DNA from: Ricinus communis
Lineage: Eukaryota > Streptophyta > Magnoliopsida > Malpighiales > Euphorbiaceae
DNA length: 64,000 bases
Direction of reading: 5' to 3'
NCBI RefSeq assembly: GCF_019578655.1
Contig: NC_063264.1
Coordinates: 14,496,429 to 14,560,428, forward strand
A program made the position numbers and the translations under genes. The notes beneath the pieces were generated by a model, which worked only from the letters and a program-made list of their open reading frames with translations, made no database searches and had not been told where the DNA came from. The stretch's first letter is position 1. Every line of letters starts with the position of its first letter. Of this stretch, positions 11,674 to 23,480 are shown piece by piece.

Positions 11674-12278
11674 CTTCCTATTTAGCTAAAGGGACGTGCC
11701 AAATCAAATAGGAAGCATGGGAGCATATTTTAGCTTCCTCTTTTGCCAAATTGGAGTGCTTTTCATTAGGAAATAAGGAGGCAACCGCACACTTCATTGT
11801 TTAGGAAGTTTTGCTTGATTGTTTAGTCAATTCTTATTTAGTAAAGAATGAATATTCCTTATTCTATTATTTAAGAAACTTTTATTTAGCATATCTTTTA
11901 GATAATTCCTAATTAGTTTATTTCCTTTATGCTATTTAAGAATTAGATTTATTTCCTTCACTATATAAACTAAGTGTTACCACATTATTGAGGGTTAATG
12001 AATATTTTTAAGTTAAACATATTTGTGAGAATTATTCTTGCTTGGTTCTTTAGAAGAACTTCGAACTTATCAAGAACTTTTTCTTGTAGCGTTCAACATC
12101 GACTTATCACTCACCTTCTACCTTTCTTGAGTGTGGCGTCAATAATCATTCTTATACTAAGGTTCAAGATACAAGTTATCTTTGGGTCAAGATTATCAAA
12201 GTTCAGATTTAGCTTCCTTGGGATCTTATTCCAATTCCGTGTGTTGGGTCTTGTCACAAGTTGTCAAGGTACACATCA
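11635..12278 (+). mobile_element. LTR-b (LTR-G family), 644 bp
   Basis: Begins after a purine run ('aaaagggggagag', 11621-11633) that follows the pol tail, and ends ggtacacatca. It holds a plausible promoter TATA stretch, 'cactatataaac', near 11960. The 3' half matches LTR-a. It is followed immediately by repeat A ('ccgatcaacttgtcg'), so no internal region remains. The duplicate at 52731-53374 is also 644 bp with the same downstream junction. Confidence 0.8.
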
Positions 12279-12857
12279 CCGATCAACTTGTCGATTGTGT
12301 TCCCATGATTCCTTACACCAATCCTTGTGTCATCAGTAGTCCTCGTGTGTAGAGGAACAAGGACATGGATATCCCAGTGATGCACATCCTTAATCGAAAT
12401 ATTTTGAAGTGCCTTGATTCTTATTAATCCCTCTTTCCTCTAAAAGATTCATCTGCAATTATTCCGACAATTATATTAATAGTTGATCAACTAATTTTCC
12501 TTTTTTGCATTTGTCCAAGCATTCGATCAGTGCCTATGATTGCCGCTTCCACGTGCTTTCACTCAACACTCGTGTCTATGCTTTCCAAATAAAACCAAAC
12601 CATCATACTAGACAGAGATTAAAAAGAAATACACAAAAGAAACAAACAAAATCATAACATAGGTAGGGCTTTTCATCCAATAAGGAAAAAAATCATAAGT
12701 TCTTTATTCTCTTCCATACGACTAAGCGTAAGGATCAAATCGAATTGATTTAAACATAAGGGTAGACAAAGAACACAAAAGAAAGGAAGCATGTGAGCGG
12801 TATGTCTATGTTCACTAGCACGAGTGTTCATAAGTCCATAAGGTTCTTGAAAGAAGC
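12279..12857 (+). repeat. Repeat A fragment
   Basis: Plus-oriented repeat A from the 'gtcaagcttgtcaattgc' block to the 'ttcttgaaagaa' block. It is cut on the left by the end of LTR-b and on the right by LTR-C. The same truncated piece, with the same two edges, is at 53375-53955. Confidence 0.85.
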
Positions 12858-13440
12858 TGTTAAAGAACCTTCAAGAATAGAACCCACAAACTCTAATCCT
12901 TTTGAACCCGTGAATCACTAACTTGAATACCCAAAAGAACAACTTCAAATTAAACCCTAGGATCATCTAGTCAGATTATAAGATGATTGAGAATTAGAAC
13001 CTAAAGAAAACTAAGTCCTTTAAACCCCAATCCTAAGTACACCACAAGGATAGATCAACTCCTTGATAAGTAAGTTTTGCATTCAAACATAAACACAAGA
13101 TACCAGCAATTTTGGCTTGAAAGAAAGTACAAGCTTTAATTAATCATAATTTAAAAAACACATACGAATTTGACTTTTTTTAAAGACATATCCAAAGTCC
13201 TAAGAAGAATAGAACTCTTACTTAACTAATCTGATCTAATATGAGTTTTCTTATAAGCTTAGGAAACTCTATCATCTAATCAAATAGGATACTAAGAGCT
13301 AAACAAAGCCTTCGTAAACTTGGATTTGAAGAACATTAAACCAAACCCATTTAGCCTTCGTAAACTTGGAATTTAAGAATATTAAACAAAGCCCATTCTT
13401 TATGAATTTCATTTAGGCAGCCCGTTCTTGCATATAGCAA
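12858..13440 (-). mobile_element. LTR-C, 3' LTR of gag-pol relic 1
   Basis: On the minus strand this follows the pol tail and ends in CTTTAACA at 12858, where repeat A begins. It contains a 46-bp tandem duplication at about 13307-13398 ('agccttcgtaaacttgga' twice). The upper limit is not resolved. Related fragments are at 4837-5245 and 53956-54080. Confidence 0.6.
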
Positions 13441-16170
13441 TTTAAGGACTCTTAAAGCTTCTTGGCCCTTGACCTTGTAATTGGACATTGTGGCAAACTT
13501 AATAGACTCAAATCAGCAATATTAATGTGCCACTCACATTATATTTACCTTGTAAATCAATTTTCTAAGCATTATCATTGATCCTCTCAAGCATTTGAGA
13601 CGGTCCATCACCCCTTAGCTTTGACTTCTGTTCATTTGGGAACCTTTCCTTGCGAAAATGCACCCAAACCCAATTACTAGGTTGGAACACCATTCGCCTT
13701 CTTCCTTTGTTAACCCTTTCGGCTACACTAGTATTTTGCTTCTCGATCCTCTCTTTAACTTGTTCATGTAGTCTTTTCACCAAATCTACCTTAGAAGAAT
13801 CATCAACACTAATAAGCTTGTTAAGAGGCAAAGGAATTAAATCAATAAGAGTCAATGGGTTAAAACCATAAACAATTTTAAATAGAGAACAACATATAGT
13901 TCTATAAACAACCCTATTGTATTTAAACTCGACATATGGCAAAAGATCATCCCAAGATTTTGATTCCTATAAATTAAAGAACAAAGCAATTGAACCAAAG
14001 TTCTATTAACAACTTCGGTTTGTCCGTCTATTTGTGGATGGCAAGTAGTAGAAAATAATAATTTAGTGCCTAACTTACCCTATAACACACGCCAAAAGTG
14101 ACTTAAGAATTTAACATCCTTATCACTTACAATGGTTCTTGGAACTCTGCAATCGCACAACTTCCCTAAGAAATAATTCAACAATATAAGCATATCATCG
14201 ATTTTATGGCATGGTATAAAGTGGGCCATCTTACTGAATCGATCCACAATAACAAATATACTATCTCGACCCTTCCTAGTCCTAAGCAATCCAAGTACAA
14301 AATCCATAAATAAATCTGTCCAAGGAACATCAGGATTAAGCAAAGGAGTATACAACCCATGAGGTTGCAATTTAGGATTGCATAGGCGATTCTTTTTGTA
14401 AAGATATCTATCAAACACATAGAAATCATTAAAGGCAGCCCCATTAGCACAAGCATTAAACACATTACCGAAGTCACTATCATTCAAATACAACTCCTTA
14501 ATAAACTCAAAAACCCAACAACTTAGAATTAAGAGTATTAAGTAAAGCATACCTTCGGGATAATGCATCAGAAACCACATTCTCCCTACCTTTCTTATAC
14601 TTGATCACATATGGGAATGTCTCAATAAACTCCATCCACTTTACATGTCTTCAGTTCAACTTGTCTTGCCCCCTTGAGATGCTTCAAACTCTCATGATTT
14701 GTATGTATGAAAAACTCTTTAGGCCAAAGGTAGTGTTGCCATGTTTACAAAGCATAGAGTTCTTTGTCATATGTTAGGTACTGAAGTGTTGCCCCATTTA
14801 GCTTTTCACTAAAATAGCAAATTGGCCTTTGTTCTTGCATCAAAACAGCCCCAACACCAATGCCACTAGCATCACATTCAATTTTAAAGGTTTTGTAAAA
14901 GTTAGCTAAAATCAATAAATGAGCATTACACAATCTATCTTTAAGCAAATTAAAAGCATTTTCTTATGCATCACCCTAATTAAACTTAACATTCTTCTTG
15001 ACAATCTCATTCAAAAGTGTGCCAATGCTACTAAAGTCCCTAATGAACCTTCTATAAAAACTACAAAGACCATCAAAACTCCTAACTTGGCTTATGCTGG
15101 TAAGTGTCAATCATTCCTTAATTGCTTTCACCTTTTCCTCATCAACCTCTAGACCTTTAGAACTAACAACAAAACCTACAAATATGACTCTATCCATGCA
15201 AAAACTACACTTTTTTAGATTACCAAACATTTTTTCTTTCCTAAGAACATCTAAGACCCTACAAACATGTATAACATGATCATCGAAAGACTTAGAATAG
15301 ATTAGAATATCATCAGAATATACAACTACAAATTTACCAAAACATTCATGCAATACATTGTTCATCAATCTCATAAAAGTACTAGGTGCACTAGTAAGCC
15401 CAAATGGCATTACAAGCCACTCATAAAGACCATACTTAGTCTTAAATGTTATTTTCTACTCATCTCCAACTTTCATGCGAATTTGATAATATCTTAAATG
15501 CAAATCAATCTTAGTAAAGTAACATGCACCATGCAACTCATCAAGCATATCATCTGACCTAGGGATAGGATGATGATACTTTACCATTTTTTATTAATTG
15601 CATGGCAGTCCACACACATTCTCCAAGTGCTATCCTTATTTGGAACCAAAATGACCGGAACAACACAAGGACTTAAGCTCTCTCGCACATACTCTTTAGA
15701 CATCAATTCATCCACTTGCCTTTGAAGCTCCTTTTTCCCCTCTATATTACTTCTACTGGCTGGTCTATTTGGTACCGCACCCCCTGGAGTGAAGTCTATT
15801 TGATGCTAAATCCTTCTTTCAAGTGGTAAACAACTTGGCATCTCCTCGGGAAAGACATCAGCAAATTTTTACAAAAGGTTAGCCAATATAGTCGGCAAGG
15901 AAAGACTAAGTTCAGTAGTCTTCAAGTAAACATCTTTATAAGTAACGATAAACAACAAATTACTTGAGTGAAATGCATGTCTTACCTCACTTTTCCTAAC
16001 CAACAAGCTCCCCTTTTTCTTACTTTTCTCTCTAGGCCGAACCTTACTCTCTTTTGTATCTTTAACACTCCTTGATTTTTCTCCCTCAATTTTGCTACTT
16101 TCAGCCTCACTCCTTTCCCTCTCCAATTTACATTGGCTATTATACACTTCTTTTGGAGAAAGAGGTGTAA
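13441..16170 (-). pseudogene. pol: gag-pol relic 1: pol part
   Basis: Minus-strand pol, broken by stops and frameshifts. From its 5' side: protease-RT linker (KEVYNSQCKLERERSEAESS, 15869-16147); RT with [17 protein letters not shown] and [11 protein letters not shown] (near 15320, YxDD intact); RNase H with [16 protein letters not shown] and YDKELYAL (14745-14948); integrase core with [14 protein letters not shown] and SDKDVKFLS (14080-14580) and a third acidic residue in GQTEVVNRT near 14010; the integrase C-terminal region (13565-13942) with VWVHFRKERFPNEQKSK; and the tail INDNA*KIDLQGKYNVS. The integrase HHCC zinc module is missing: RLCNPK joins directly to QPHGLYTP near 14360. Non-functional. 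Confidence 0.88.
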
Positions 16171-16503
16171 GTGTGATTTTCTTCCATCTTTTAGAAAAGA
16201 GTACCTATTAAGGAACCCATCATGGACAGTCCTTCTATCAAATTGCCATGGCCTACCAAGGAAGATATAACCAGCATGCATTAGCACTACATCACATAGC
16301 ATTTCATCTGAATACCTGTCAATAGTGAAAGTCACAATAATTTGCTTATTCACTTTTATCTCACCAAAGTTGTTTAACCATAATAACTTATAAGGTTTTG
16401 GATGTGGAATGATATTTAATCCCAATTTCTCTACCATCAGAGTGCTAGCAATGTTTGTACAACTACCACTATCAATAATGACATTGCATGTCTTACCTTG
16501 CAC
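16171..16503 (-). pseudogene. gag-pol relic 1: aspartic protease
   Basis: The minus-strand frame carries CNVIIDSGSCTNIAS, which includes the DSG active-site triad of retropepsins, then WLNNFGEIKVNKQ and the flap-side segment CDVVLMHAGYIFLGRPWQFDR. About 110 residues, the usual size for plant Ty3 protease. Unlike the rest of the relic it is open throughout and keeps the catalytic Asp. It normally cleaves the polyprotein as a dimer; here it has no intact polyprotein around it. Confidence 0.75.
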
Positions 16504-16559
16504 ATGGCATCTAGTGTGGAATATGTTGTCCCTTTGTTACTCCATATTATCTTCCTGCT

Positions 16560-17284
16560 TCATTTACGTATTGTGTACCTATCAACCAAAAGACCACCTC
16601 CCATAAGACCCTCAATACCATCATCACTATGATCCTCTAATGGTGACATCTCATCTTCACTTGTTGTTTCTATCTCACCATGCTCCCTAGCAACCATTGT
16701 CCTCTTAAAAGGACATTGTGAAGCAATGTGCCCACACCCCAAACACTTGAAGCATTTAATGTCCCTATTATTCCCTTTGTTAGCTTCGACTGTGTTGGTC
16801 TCCTTGTTGCCCGCAACATTCTTACTCTTATTTGCATAAAAATAATCATCTCCTCTTTTGTTTCCTTTTGTATTGATTAGACCAATTAGGCATATTGTTT
16901 GATGTGTCTTTGTGTTCAAACCTTGCAGCTCCCCTTAGTTTTAATTATATTTCAACCTTAATTGCAAGATGAACTAACTCCTCAAGTTCTATATAATGTT
17001 GCAATTCGACCTTATCTGCAATCTCCCTATTAAGCCCGCTAATAAAGCATGTTATGGTAGCTTCCCTATCTTCATCCAAATCAGTCCTTTTCATGAGCAT
17101 CTCCATTTCCTTATAATAATGCTCTACATTTTTAGTACCTTGCTTCAAAGCTTGGAGTCTTTGATGTAACTCCCTATGGTAATGTCTAGGTACAAAATGT
17201 CTTTTCATGATGGTTTTGAGAGCATGCCAAGTATTAATAGGCTCTTCCATGTTTCTTCTCCTACTCACCACCAATTGATCCCAC
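16560..17284 (-). pseudogene. gag: gag-pol relic 1: gag, capsid and zinc knuckle
   Basis: Minus-strand capsid-like frame 16945-17284 (WDQLVVSRRRN, then HFVPRHYHRELHQRLQALKQ), followed at 16560-16919 by a CCHC zinc knuckle with CFKCLGCGHIASQC spacing and an acidic tail (EDEMSPLEDHSDDG). This is the Ty3/gypsy gag layout. It is cut at 17284 by the LTR-T insertion; the N-terminal half is at 20232-20800. A frame change separates capsid and knuckle parts. Confidence 0.85.
17280..17284. other. Target-site duplication, left
   Basis: The pentamer 'cccac' at 17280-17284 recurs at 20227-20231, directly flanking LTR-T. Five base pairs is the usual target duplication of Ty3 integrases. Removing the insert and one copy restores the gag reading ...VIVWWDQLVV.... 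Confidence 0.9.
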
Positions 17285-17904
17285 TGTAACACCCGAAATA
17301 TTTTATATATTTAATAAATTAGTTATTTTTCATATCCAATTAGTTTGATTTTTAAGGAGTAATTAAGTAAACTATTTGAGAAATGATTATATTTTGGTTA
17401 TTCAAAATTTTCCCAAATGCATATTTATATAAGTAAAATTATATATTGGAAAATTATGGTAGAATTGTAAAGGATGTTTATAAAAGAATTTTGGGAAAAT
17501 TGGTATTATAATTGATTAGTAGTATTAAATTTTAAGTTGAAAATTGATTATTTAATTTAATTTTGTGTTAGGACTAAATTGGAAATTTATTTTGGAATAA
17601 GGATTGAAAGTATAATGTTATTTTTATGGGGTTTTAATGAAAATTTGTGAGCTTGGTATTTTTGTAAATAAATATGTCGGTCAGGGATATTTTTGTAATT
17701 GTATATTTTCAATAATTCGGATTTGGCCCAAATTAAATAGTTAGGGGCTTAATTGAAAGGCTAAAAAGAAGTTTGGGGGTCAAATTGGAATTCTGCGCGA
17801 TGAAATTGTAAGTAATTAAGAAAGTTGAGGGACCAAATTGTAGTAAGGAAAAGTTCGGGGGCCTAATGACGATATTGAAAGAAATGGAATCGGGGAGAGA
17901 GAAA

Positions 17905-17930
17905 GTAGAGAGAGAGAGAGAGAGAGAGAG
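17905..17930 (+). repeat. (GA)n microsatellite
   Basis: An almost pure 'agagag' run inside the GC-rich core of LTR-T, bordered by further GA-rich sequence to about 17955. It is not evident in the related minus-strand copy at 5756-7896. Confidence 0.9.
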
Positions 17931-19282
17931 TCACGGGAAGAGAGAGAGAGCGTCGGTGGCGGCCGTCGGGCGTGGAGCCCGGCCGGAGGCGGCGTTAATG
18001 GCGGCAGCAGCCTCTAGCGGCGGAAGAGCGCAAGGTGGCGGCTTCGGCGTGTTTCCGGCGTTGTTGGCGGCCGAGTTGGGTGGCGATCGGCTCCTCTACG
18101 AGGGCTCTCTTCCGGCGTGATGGCGACGCCTAGGGTGGCCGGAGTTGCAAGATCCGGCAAAGTGAAACTTAGAGTGGCAGCTGCATTTTTAGGCTTTTCC
18201 GGTGAGCTCCGTGGAGGATGGATGATCGGAGGATGTATCCCGACTCTCCTCATCTCAAGCTTCGCTTTGGCACCGGTTTTGTGGCGATCGGGCTTCGTTT
18301 GCAAATCGACGGTCTAGATCGTCCGCAAATTTCTTCGGATGATCGGGTGTCAGATCGAAAAATCGGAAGCGGGGATCGTCATCAGCGCATCGTTGTGAGT
18401 CCGATGGTGTGTCCAGATCGTTGATCGGACCGAGTCGACCGAGCGTCTCGGTAATTTTCTCTGGCCGTTGATCTTAGAAATCCTTGATTTTAAATTTGTG
18501 TCTATTGGATTATATTGAGTATTTGATGATTTTTGTGAGTCAAAAATATTTGTCTGTCAGTTGGCCTGCCATAGTCGTATTTTGTGCTGTGTGGCGGAGT
18601 CGGGAAATAGTGAAGTTTGGGGACCCGACTCCCGTTGTTTAAATTGTTGGATATTTGGAGTGTTTTTCTGGCAGGTCCTGGACCCGTTTTTACGGGGGGT
18701 AATGTTCGTGTTGTAGGGGAGGTTCTACCGGATTTTCGGTAGAATTCTCCTGAGTCGAGATTCTTAGACAGTCAGTCCTAGAAATTTAGACCTAGGATCT
18801 ATTATAATTGTTTCATCGTTTTGATAAATTGTTTTCCGTGACTAGATTGTCAGTTCGTTCGGCTCGCTCCTACCGAGGCACCGGAGCAGAGCTAGGAGGT
18901 CGCCAAACCTGTGAGTTAAAGTCATTTAATCTTTGCGCTATTGCTAGTCTGATTTTAATATGCTATTTAGAATTTGTGCTTAATATGATTATTAGTATGT
19001 TATAATAAGATAAACGTTATTATTTTTCCCCTCACAAATTGCACGTTGTTTTACCTTAAATCTTTAATCTTTATTTCGATATGTGTTGGTTGAGTTCATC
19101 AGATAATGATATTTATTATATGTGATGATTGTGTCTTGGGAAACGTGGCTTGTAGAACATGCCGCCTGATGGGTTACATCAGGACCGCGTGCGCACCGGT
19201 AATGATCTTGGACATGTAATAAAATTTTCATGGGTTTGCCCTGGTCGAGCATGGCTCTCTGGGCTGATTTGTGTAAATTGCC

Positions 19283-19577
19283 GGAGGTAAGGTCCCTGGT
19301 CGAGCATTGCTCTCGGGGCGCCAGTCTTATTGGATTAAGAGAGCCGAATGGCTACTAGATTTCTTATTTGGATACTTAATTGACCAGACTGGAGGTAAGG
19401 TCCCTGGTCGAGCATTGCTCTCGGGGCGCCAGTCTTATTGGATTAAGAGAGCCGAATGGCTACTAGATTTCTTATTTGGATACTTAAGTGACCAGACTGG
19501 AGGTAAGGTCCCTGGTCGAGCATTGCTCTCGGGGCGCCAGTCTTATTGGATTAAGAGAGCCGAATGGCTACTAGATT
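19283..19577 (+). repeat. 108-bp tandem repeat, about 2.7 copies
   Basis: Unit starts at 19283, 19391 and 19499 ('ggaggtaaggtccctgg'), a period of exactly 108. The first two units are almost identical and the third breaks off at 'ctactagatttt'. Because 108 is a multiple of three, the frame 19307-19615 stays open and repeats 36 residues (MLSGRQSYWIKRAEW...); I treat that as a by-product. The block lies in the 3' half of LTR-T, where the fragment at 48520-48894 ends. Confidence 0.95.
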
Positions 19578-20231
19578 TTGGGGTTCAGGGTTCTACCGAG
19601 CCACTCGTCCCGTAAAAGTAAAAATATATTTTTATTTATTTATTTATTAATTTATTATGGTATGATTATAATATGGATTGTATTTACGTGCATGGTTGAT
19701 ATTTTGATTCGAATGATTAATATTTTATGTGAAGGAAATAGTAGGGTATGATTATAGTATGGTTTGATATACTGATTTGAATAATCTATGTTTTTTGAGA
19801 AGAAGCAATAGTCCCTAGATTATTTAATTTTAACTCACTCTCGAGACTGACAGTCTCCATTTATGTTTTTTTTCAGATTCGTGACTGTTAGTTCTCCCGC
19901 AACTCTTATTCAATAACCCGACTCCTTCATCATCGGGTGATGTATTTGATTTGGTATGTAAATTGGTAAATCTTAGATTCTCCGCAGTAGTAATAGTAGA
20001 TGTATCAGTTGTAAATTTTCTGAGTTTCAGGTCTCACCTAGTTTTTCTGGCAGACCGAAGTATTTATGTAGAATGTAGCTATTAAGATAATTTATGGTTT
20101 TAATAATATTAAATTGAGATGAGATTTGTTTAAGTCAGTGAGTGTTAGGCTTACTACGGGTTTCGGTGGTCTTACGCCTACCCATTCCCTAGTGCCGGTC
20201 ACGGGCCCACGGGTGGGGTCGTGACACCCAC

Positions 20232-20800
20232 CACACTATTACATACTCAAAAAATTGAGTAACCACTAACTCTACCTTCTTTTTCTCATAAACCTTATGA
20301 CAATCAAAGATAAGGTCTATTCACTTTTTCCACTCCAAATATGCCTCCGGATCTGATTTTCCTAAAAAGGTAGGAATCCTAAGTTTGATGCTACCCAAAT
20401 TTCTATCCACATCATCATTATACCCATAGTAACCACCAAACTCACCTTGACGATTTCCTCTACCCATTGCATTATTTCGGCCTCCCCTAGCTCCTCTACC
20501 AATGGCACGACCAATACCCATAATTGTGGTATTATCATCATCATCATAACCTAGTTCTAAATCTTCTTCATTGCCTACCAAGTTCTACCTATTGTGTCCT
20601 GCACAAGCATTAGCATTGATTTGCTCTAATATGGCTATTTGGTTGGCTGCCATATCTAACCGCATCCTTTCTATAGCCTCATTGATGTTCATTATACTCC
20701 ATTGCACTCTTCATTTTCATTTATTTGTGCCATGGATATTCCATGATTAAGTTGAGGCACATTATCCTCTCTCCTACCTCCACTAGAGGTATTTGACATT
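20232..20800 (-). pseudogene. gag: gag-pol relic 1: gag N-terminal part
   Basis: The minus strand begins with an ATG at about 20800 (MSNTSSGGRRED), has stops and a frame change near 20700 and 20585, and continues with a Gly/Arg-rich stretch (GRGARGGRNNAMGRGNRQG) and KLRIPTFLGKSDPEAYLEW, a typical Ty3 gag motif (20321-20581). It then runs to FEYVIVWW at the LTR-T insertion and resumes at 17284. Confidence 0.8.
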
Positions 20801-21730
20801 ATTGCAAGAAAAAGTTAGTATGCAAAAACAAGAATTAAAAATATTAAGAACTCACCAATCAAACCCTTGCATGTTTACTCTCCAAAAATGGGGGTTCCCT
20901 CTCATGTTTACACATAATAATGTTAACACTCAAGGTCGAAACTCACACCACTCGGCTTGGTCTCAAGTGCTCTTATGTGAATCAATAACTCACACACAAA
21001 TTTCAAACTATACAAGCAACACATGTAGAATCAAGCTTTAAAAGACTAGTTGAAGTAAGTGGGTAAAAATTCAAGAATTTCAAGCAAAACAGTAATGAAA
21101 TCAAGAAAAATAAGAGTCAAGGATAATAGATAACTTAAAAAGATTCAATAGACATGTGAAAGAATTCATCTAAGATGCAAAGATTTAAGGAAAATTGTTC
21201 AAGAATCAAGAAAGTATTTTTGGTCAAGAATCTTGAGTTCCAAACCAAACAGCAATAAGAACAAGAGTTTAGTATTCAAGAACGTTAGAAAACTCAAAAA
21301 GATTCAAAGAACATGAAAAAGGAACAATCTAAGATATAAGAATTCAAGAAAATTCGTTCAAGATCGAAACTTACCTCTTTGATCAACAATCTACCAAATC
21401 TTGAAGAGAAAACGAAAAGGAAAATTTGAAAAGGAAAATCATGAAAATAATGAAGGAGAATCATCCTAAAAACATGTGTATAAGTATCAAAAATAATAAA
21501 AAAGAGTGTTAGGTAGTTCTCTATAAGTCAGATACCTATTCCCTTGTAAATATGGACTCCTTTCAAGATATAGTGTATATAGCTTAAGAATCCTTTAAGG
21601 ATTAAGAAACCTATAAATCACAGCAATGTTATGACTCATAACAATCCTAATATCATTATTAAACACGAAATTAGTAATAGAGTTTCATTAAAACACTAAT
21701 TAAATTCAAGATAAAGTCTATAACCTTATC
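20801..21730 (-). mobile_element. Leader of gag-pol relic 1, unresolved 5' end
   Basis: No coding region is visible. It lies directly upstream of gag and is A/G-rich on the plus strand. It contains an imperfect direct duplication with a period of about 159 bp (the 'agattcaa' anchor at 21141 and 21300, units roughly 21060-21360). I searched the minus strand for a tRNA-Met-type primer-binding site and found none, and I cannot recognise an LTR-C copy here, so the 5' LTR is either lost or too diverged. The 39-bp satellite begins at the far end. Confidence 0.4.
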
Positions 21731-23480
21731 AAAATAACTCCATAAAACAGCCTTGTAGAAGGGGTAAATTTTTTAATATGAGAAAAAAATCCCATAATAC
21801 GGGGATATTTATCAATCGGAGAGAATAACCCCGCAATTATTGTACATTTGTGAGTACAAGAAAACAACCTCTTAAATGGGTTTATTTTATAATATGAGAA
21901 AACAACCCCGTAAAAGGGGTATATTTGTCAATATAAAAAAATAACCCCGTAAAATGTGTATATTTATGAATTTGAGAAAACAAGCCCATAATAGTGCTAA
22001 TAAATTAATATGAAAAAATGACCCCATAAAAGTGGTATATTTATCAATATAAGAAAATAACTCCGTAAAACGTGTATATTTATGGAACTGAGGAAATAAC
22101 CCCCGTAAAAGTAGTGTAATTGCGAGTCTGAGAAAACAGCATCATGGAAGGGATAAATCTTTTAATATGAGAAAACAACCCTGTAAGAGAGGTATATTTA
22201 TAAATATTATAAAATAACCCCATAATACGGGGACATTTATCAATAGAACAAGACAACCCCGTAATTTTGGTATATTTGTGAGTATGAGAAAACAACCTCT
22301 TAAATGGGTTAATTTTATAATATGAGAAAACAACCTCGTTAAAGGGGTAAAGTTGTCGATATAAGAAAATAACCCCGTAAAACGTGTATATTTATGAATT
22401 TGAGAAAACAACCCCATAATAGTTCTAAATAATTTAATATGAGAAAACGACGTCGTAAAAAGTGGTATATTTATCAATATAAGTAAATAACCCCGTAACA
22501 GTAGTTTAATTGCAAGTATGAGAAAACAGCCTCTTAGAATAGGTAAATTTTTTAATATGAGAAAACAACCCCGTAATACGGGGATATTTATCAATTGGAA
22601 AAAATAACCCAGTAATATTGGTATAATTGTGAGAATGAGAAAATAAATTCTTATTTAGGTTAATTTTATAATATGAGAAAACAACCTCGTAAAAGGGATA
22701 TATTCATCGATATAAAAAATAACCCCGTAAAATGTGTATATAAATGAATTTGAGTAAACAACCACATAATAGTGCTAATAATTTAATATTAGAAAATAAT
22801 CCCATAAAACGTGTATATTTATGCATCTAAGAAAAGAACCCCGTAAAAGTAGTGTAATTGCGAGTCTGAGAAAACAGCCTCGTGGAAGGGGTAAATTTTT
22901 GCATATGAGAAAACAAATCCGTAATACGGGGATATTTATCAATCGGAGATAATAACCCCGTAATTTTGGTATATTTGTGAGTATGTGAAAACAACCCCTT
23001 AAATGGATTAATTCTAGAATATGAGAAAACAACCCCGTAAGAGAGGTATATTTGTCGATATAAGAAAATAACACCGTAAAACATGTATATTTATAAATTT
23101 GACAAAATAAACCCATAATAGTGCTAATAATTTAATACGAGAAAGCGACCCCGTAAAAGTTATATATTTATCAATATAAGAAAATAACCCCGTAAAATGT
23201 GTATATTTATGAATCTGAGAAAACAACCCCGTAAAAGTAATGTAATTGCGACTCTGAGAAAATAGCATCGTGGAAGGGATAAATTTTTTAATATGAGAAA
23301 ACAACTCCGTAATACAGGGATATTTATCAATCAGAGATAATAACCCCGTAATTTTGGTATATTTGTGAGTATGTGAAAACAACCCCTTAAATGGGTTAAT
23401 TTTATAAAATGAGAAAAAAACTACATATAAACGATATATTTGTCGATATAAGAAAATAATACCGTAAAACGTGCATATTT
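21731..23480 (-). repeat. 39-bp satellite, left array
   Basis: Contiguous monomers of 38-40 bp, typically 39, with a conserved core that reads 'ttacggggttgttttctca' on the minus strand ('gagaaaacaaccccgtaa' on the plus) and a variable half. About ten distinct monomer types recur in order, giving a higher-order period near 390 bp: the 'attgcgagtctgag' type occurs near 22107, 22505, 22853 and 23243. All monomers point to the minus strand. Because 39 is a multiple of three, long frames with a 13-residue period (LFSxIxKYTxFTG) appear; they are not called as genes. Confidence 0.95.

Larger units (their letters stand above)
17285..20226 (+). mobile_element. Solo LTR-T, 2.94 kb
   Basis: Begins TGTAACACCCGAAAT, ends GGGTCGTGACA, and is flanked by the 5-bp repeat 'cccac'. 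No primer-binding site, polypurine tract or coding domain lies inside, so it fits a solo LTR left after LTR-LTR recombination. TGTAACACCC ends and multi-kilobase LTRs are common in Tekay-type chromoviruses; that assignment is an inference. Internal layout: AT-rich 17285-17850, GC-rich core 17860-18480 with a GA run, an AT-rich middle, three 108-bp repeats at 19283-19577, and AT-rich 19620-20100. It interrupts gag of the minus-strand relic. Small frames inside it are not called as genes. Confidence 0.85.

Noticed and set aside
17866..18424. GC-rich Ala/Arg/Gly frames as host exons
   Set aside because: They lie wholly inside LTR-T, overlap on both strands, and the related copy at 5756-7896 does not keep them as intact frames.
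19307..19615. Gene for a protein with 36-residue repeats
   Set aside because: It is the translation of the 108-bp LTR repeats, with no conservation outside them.
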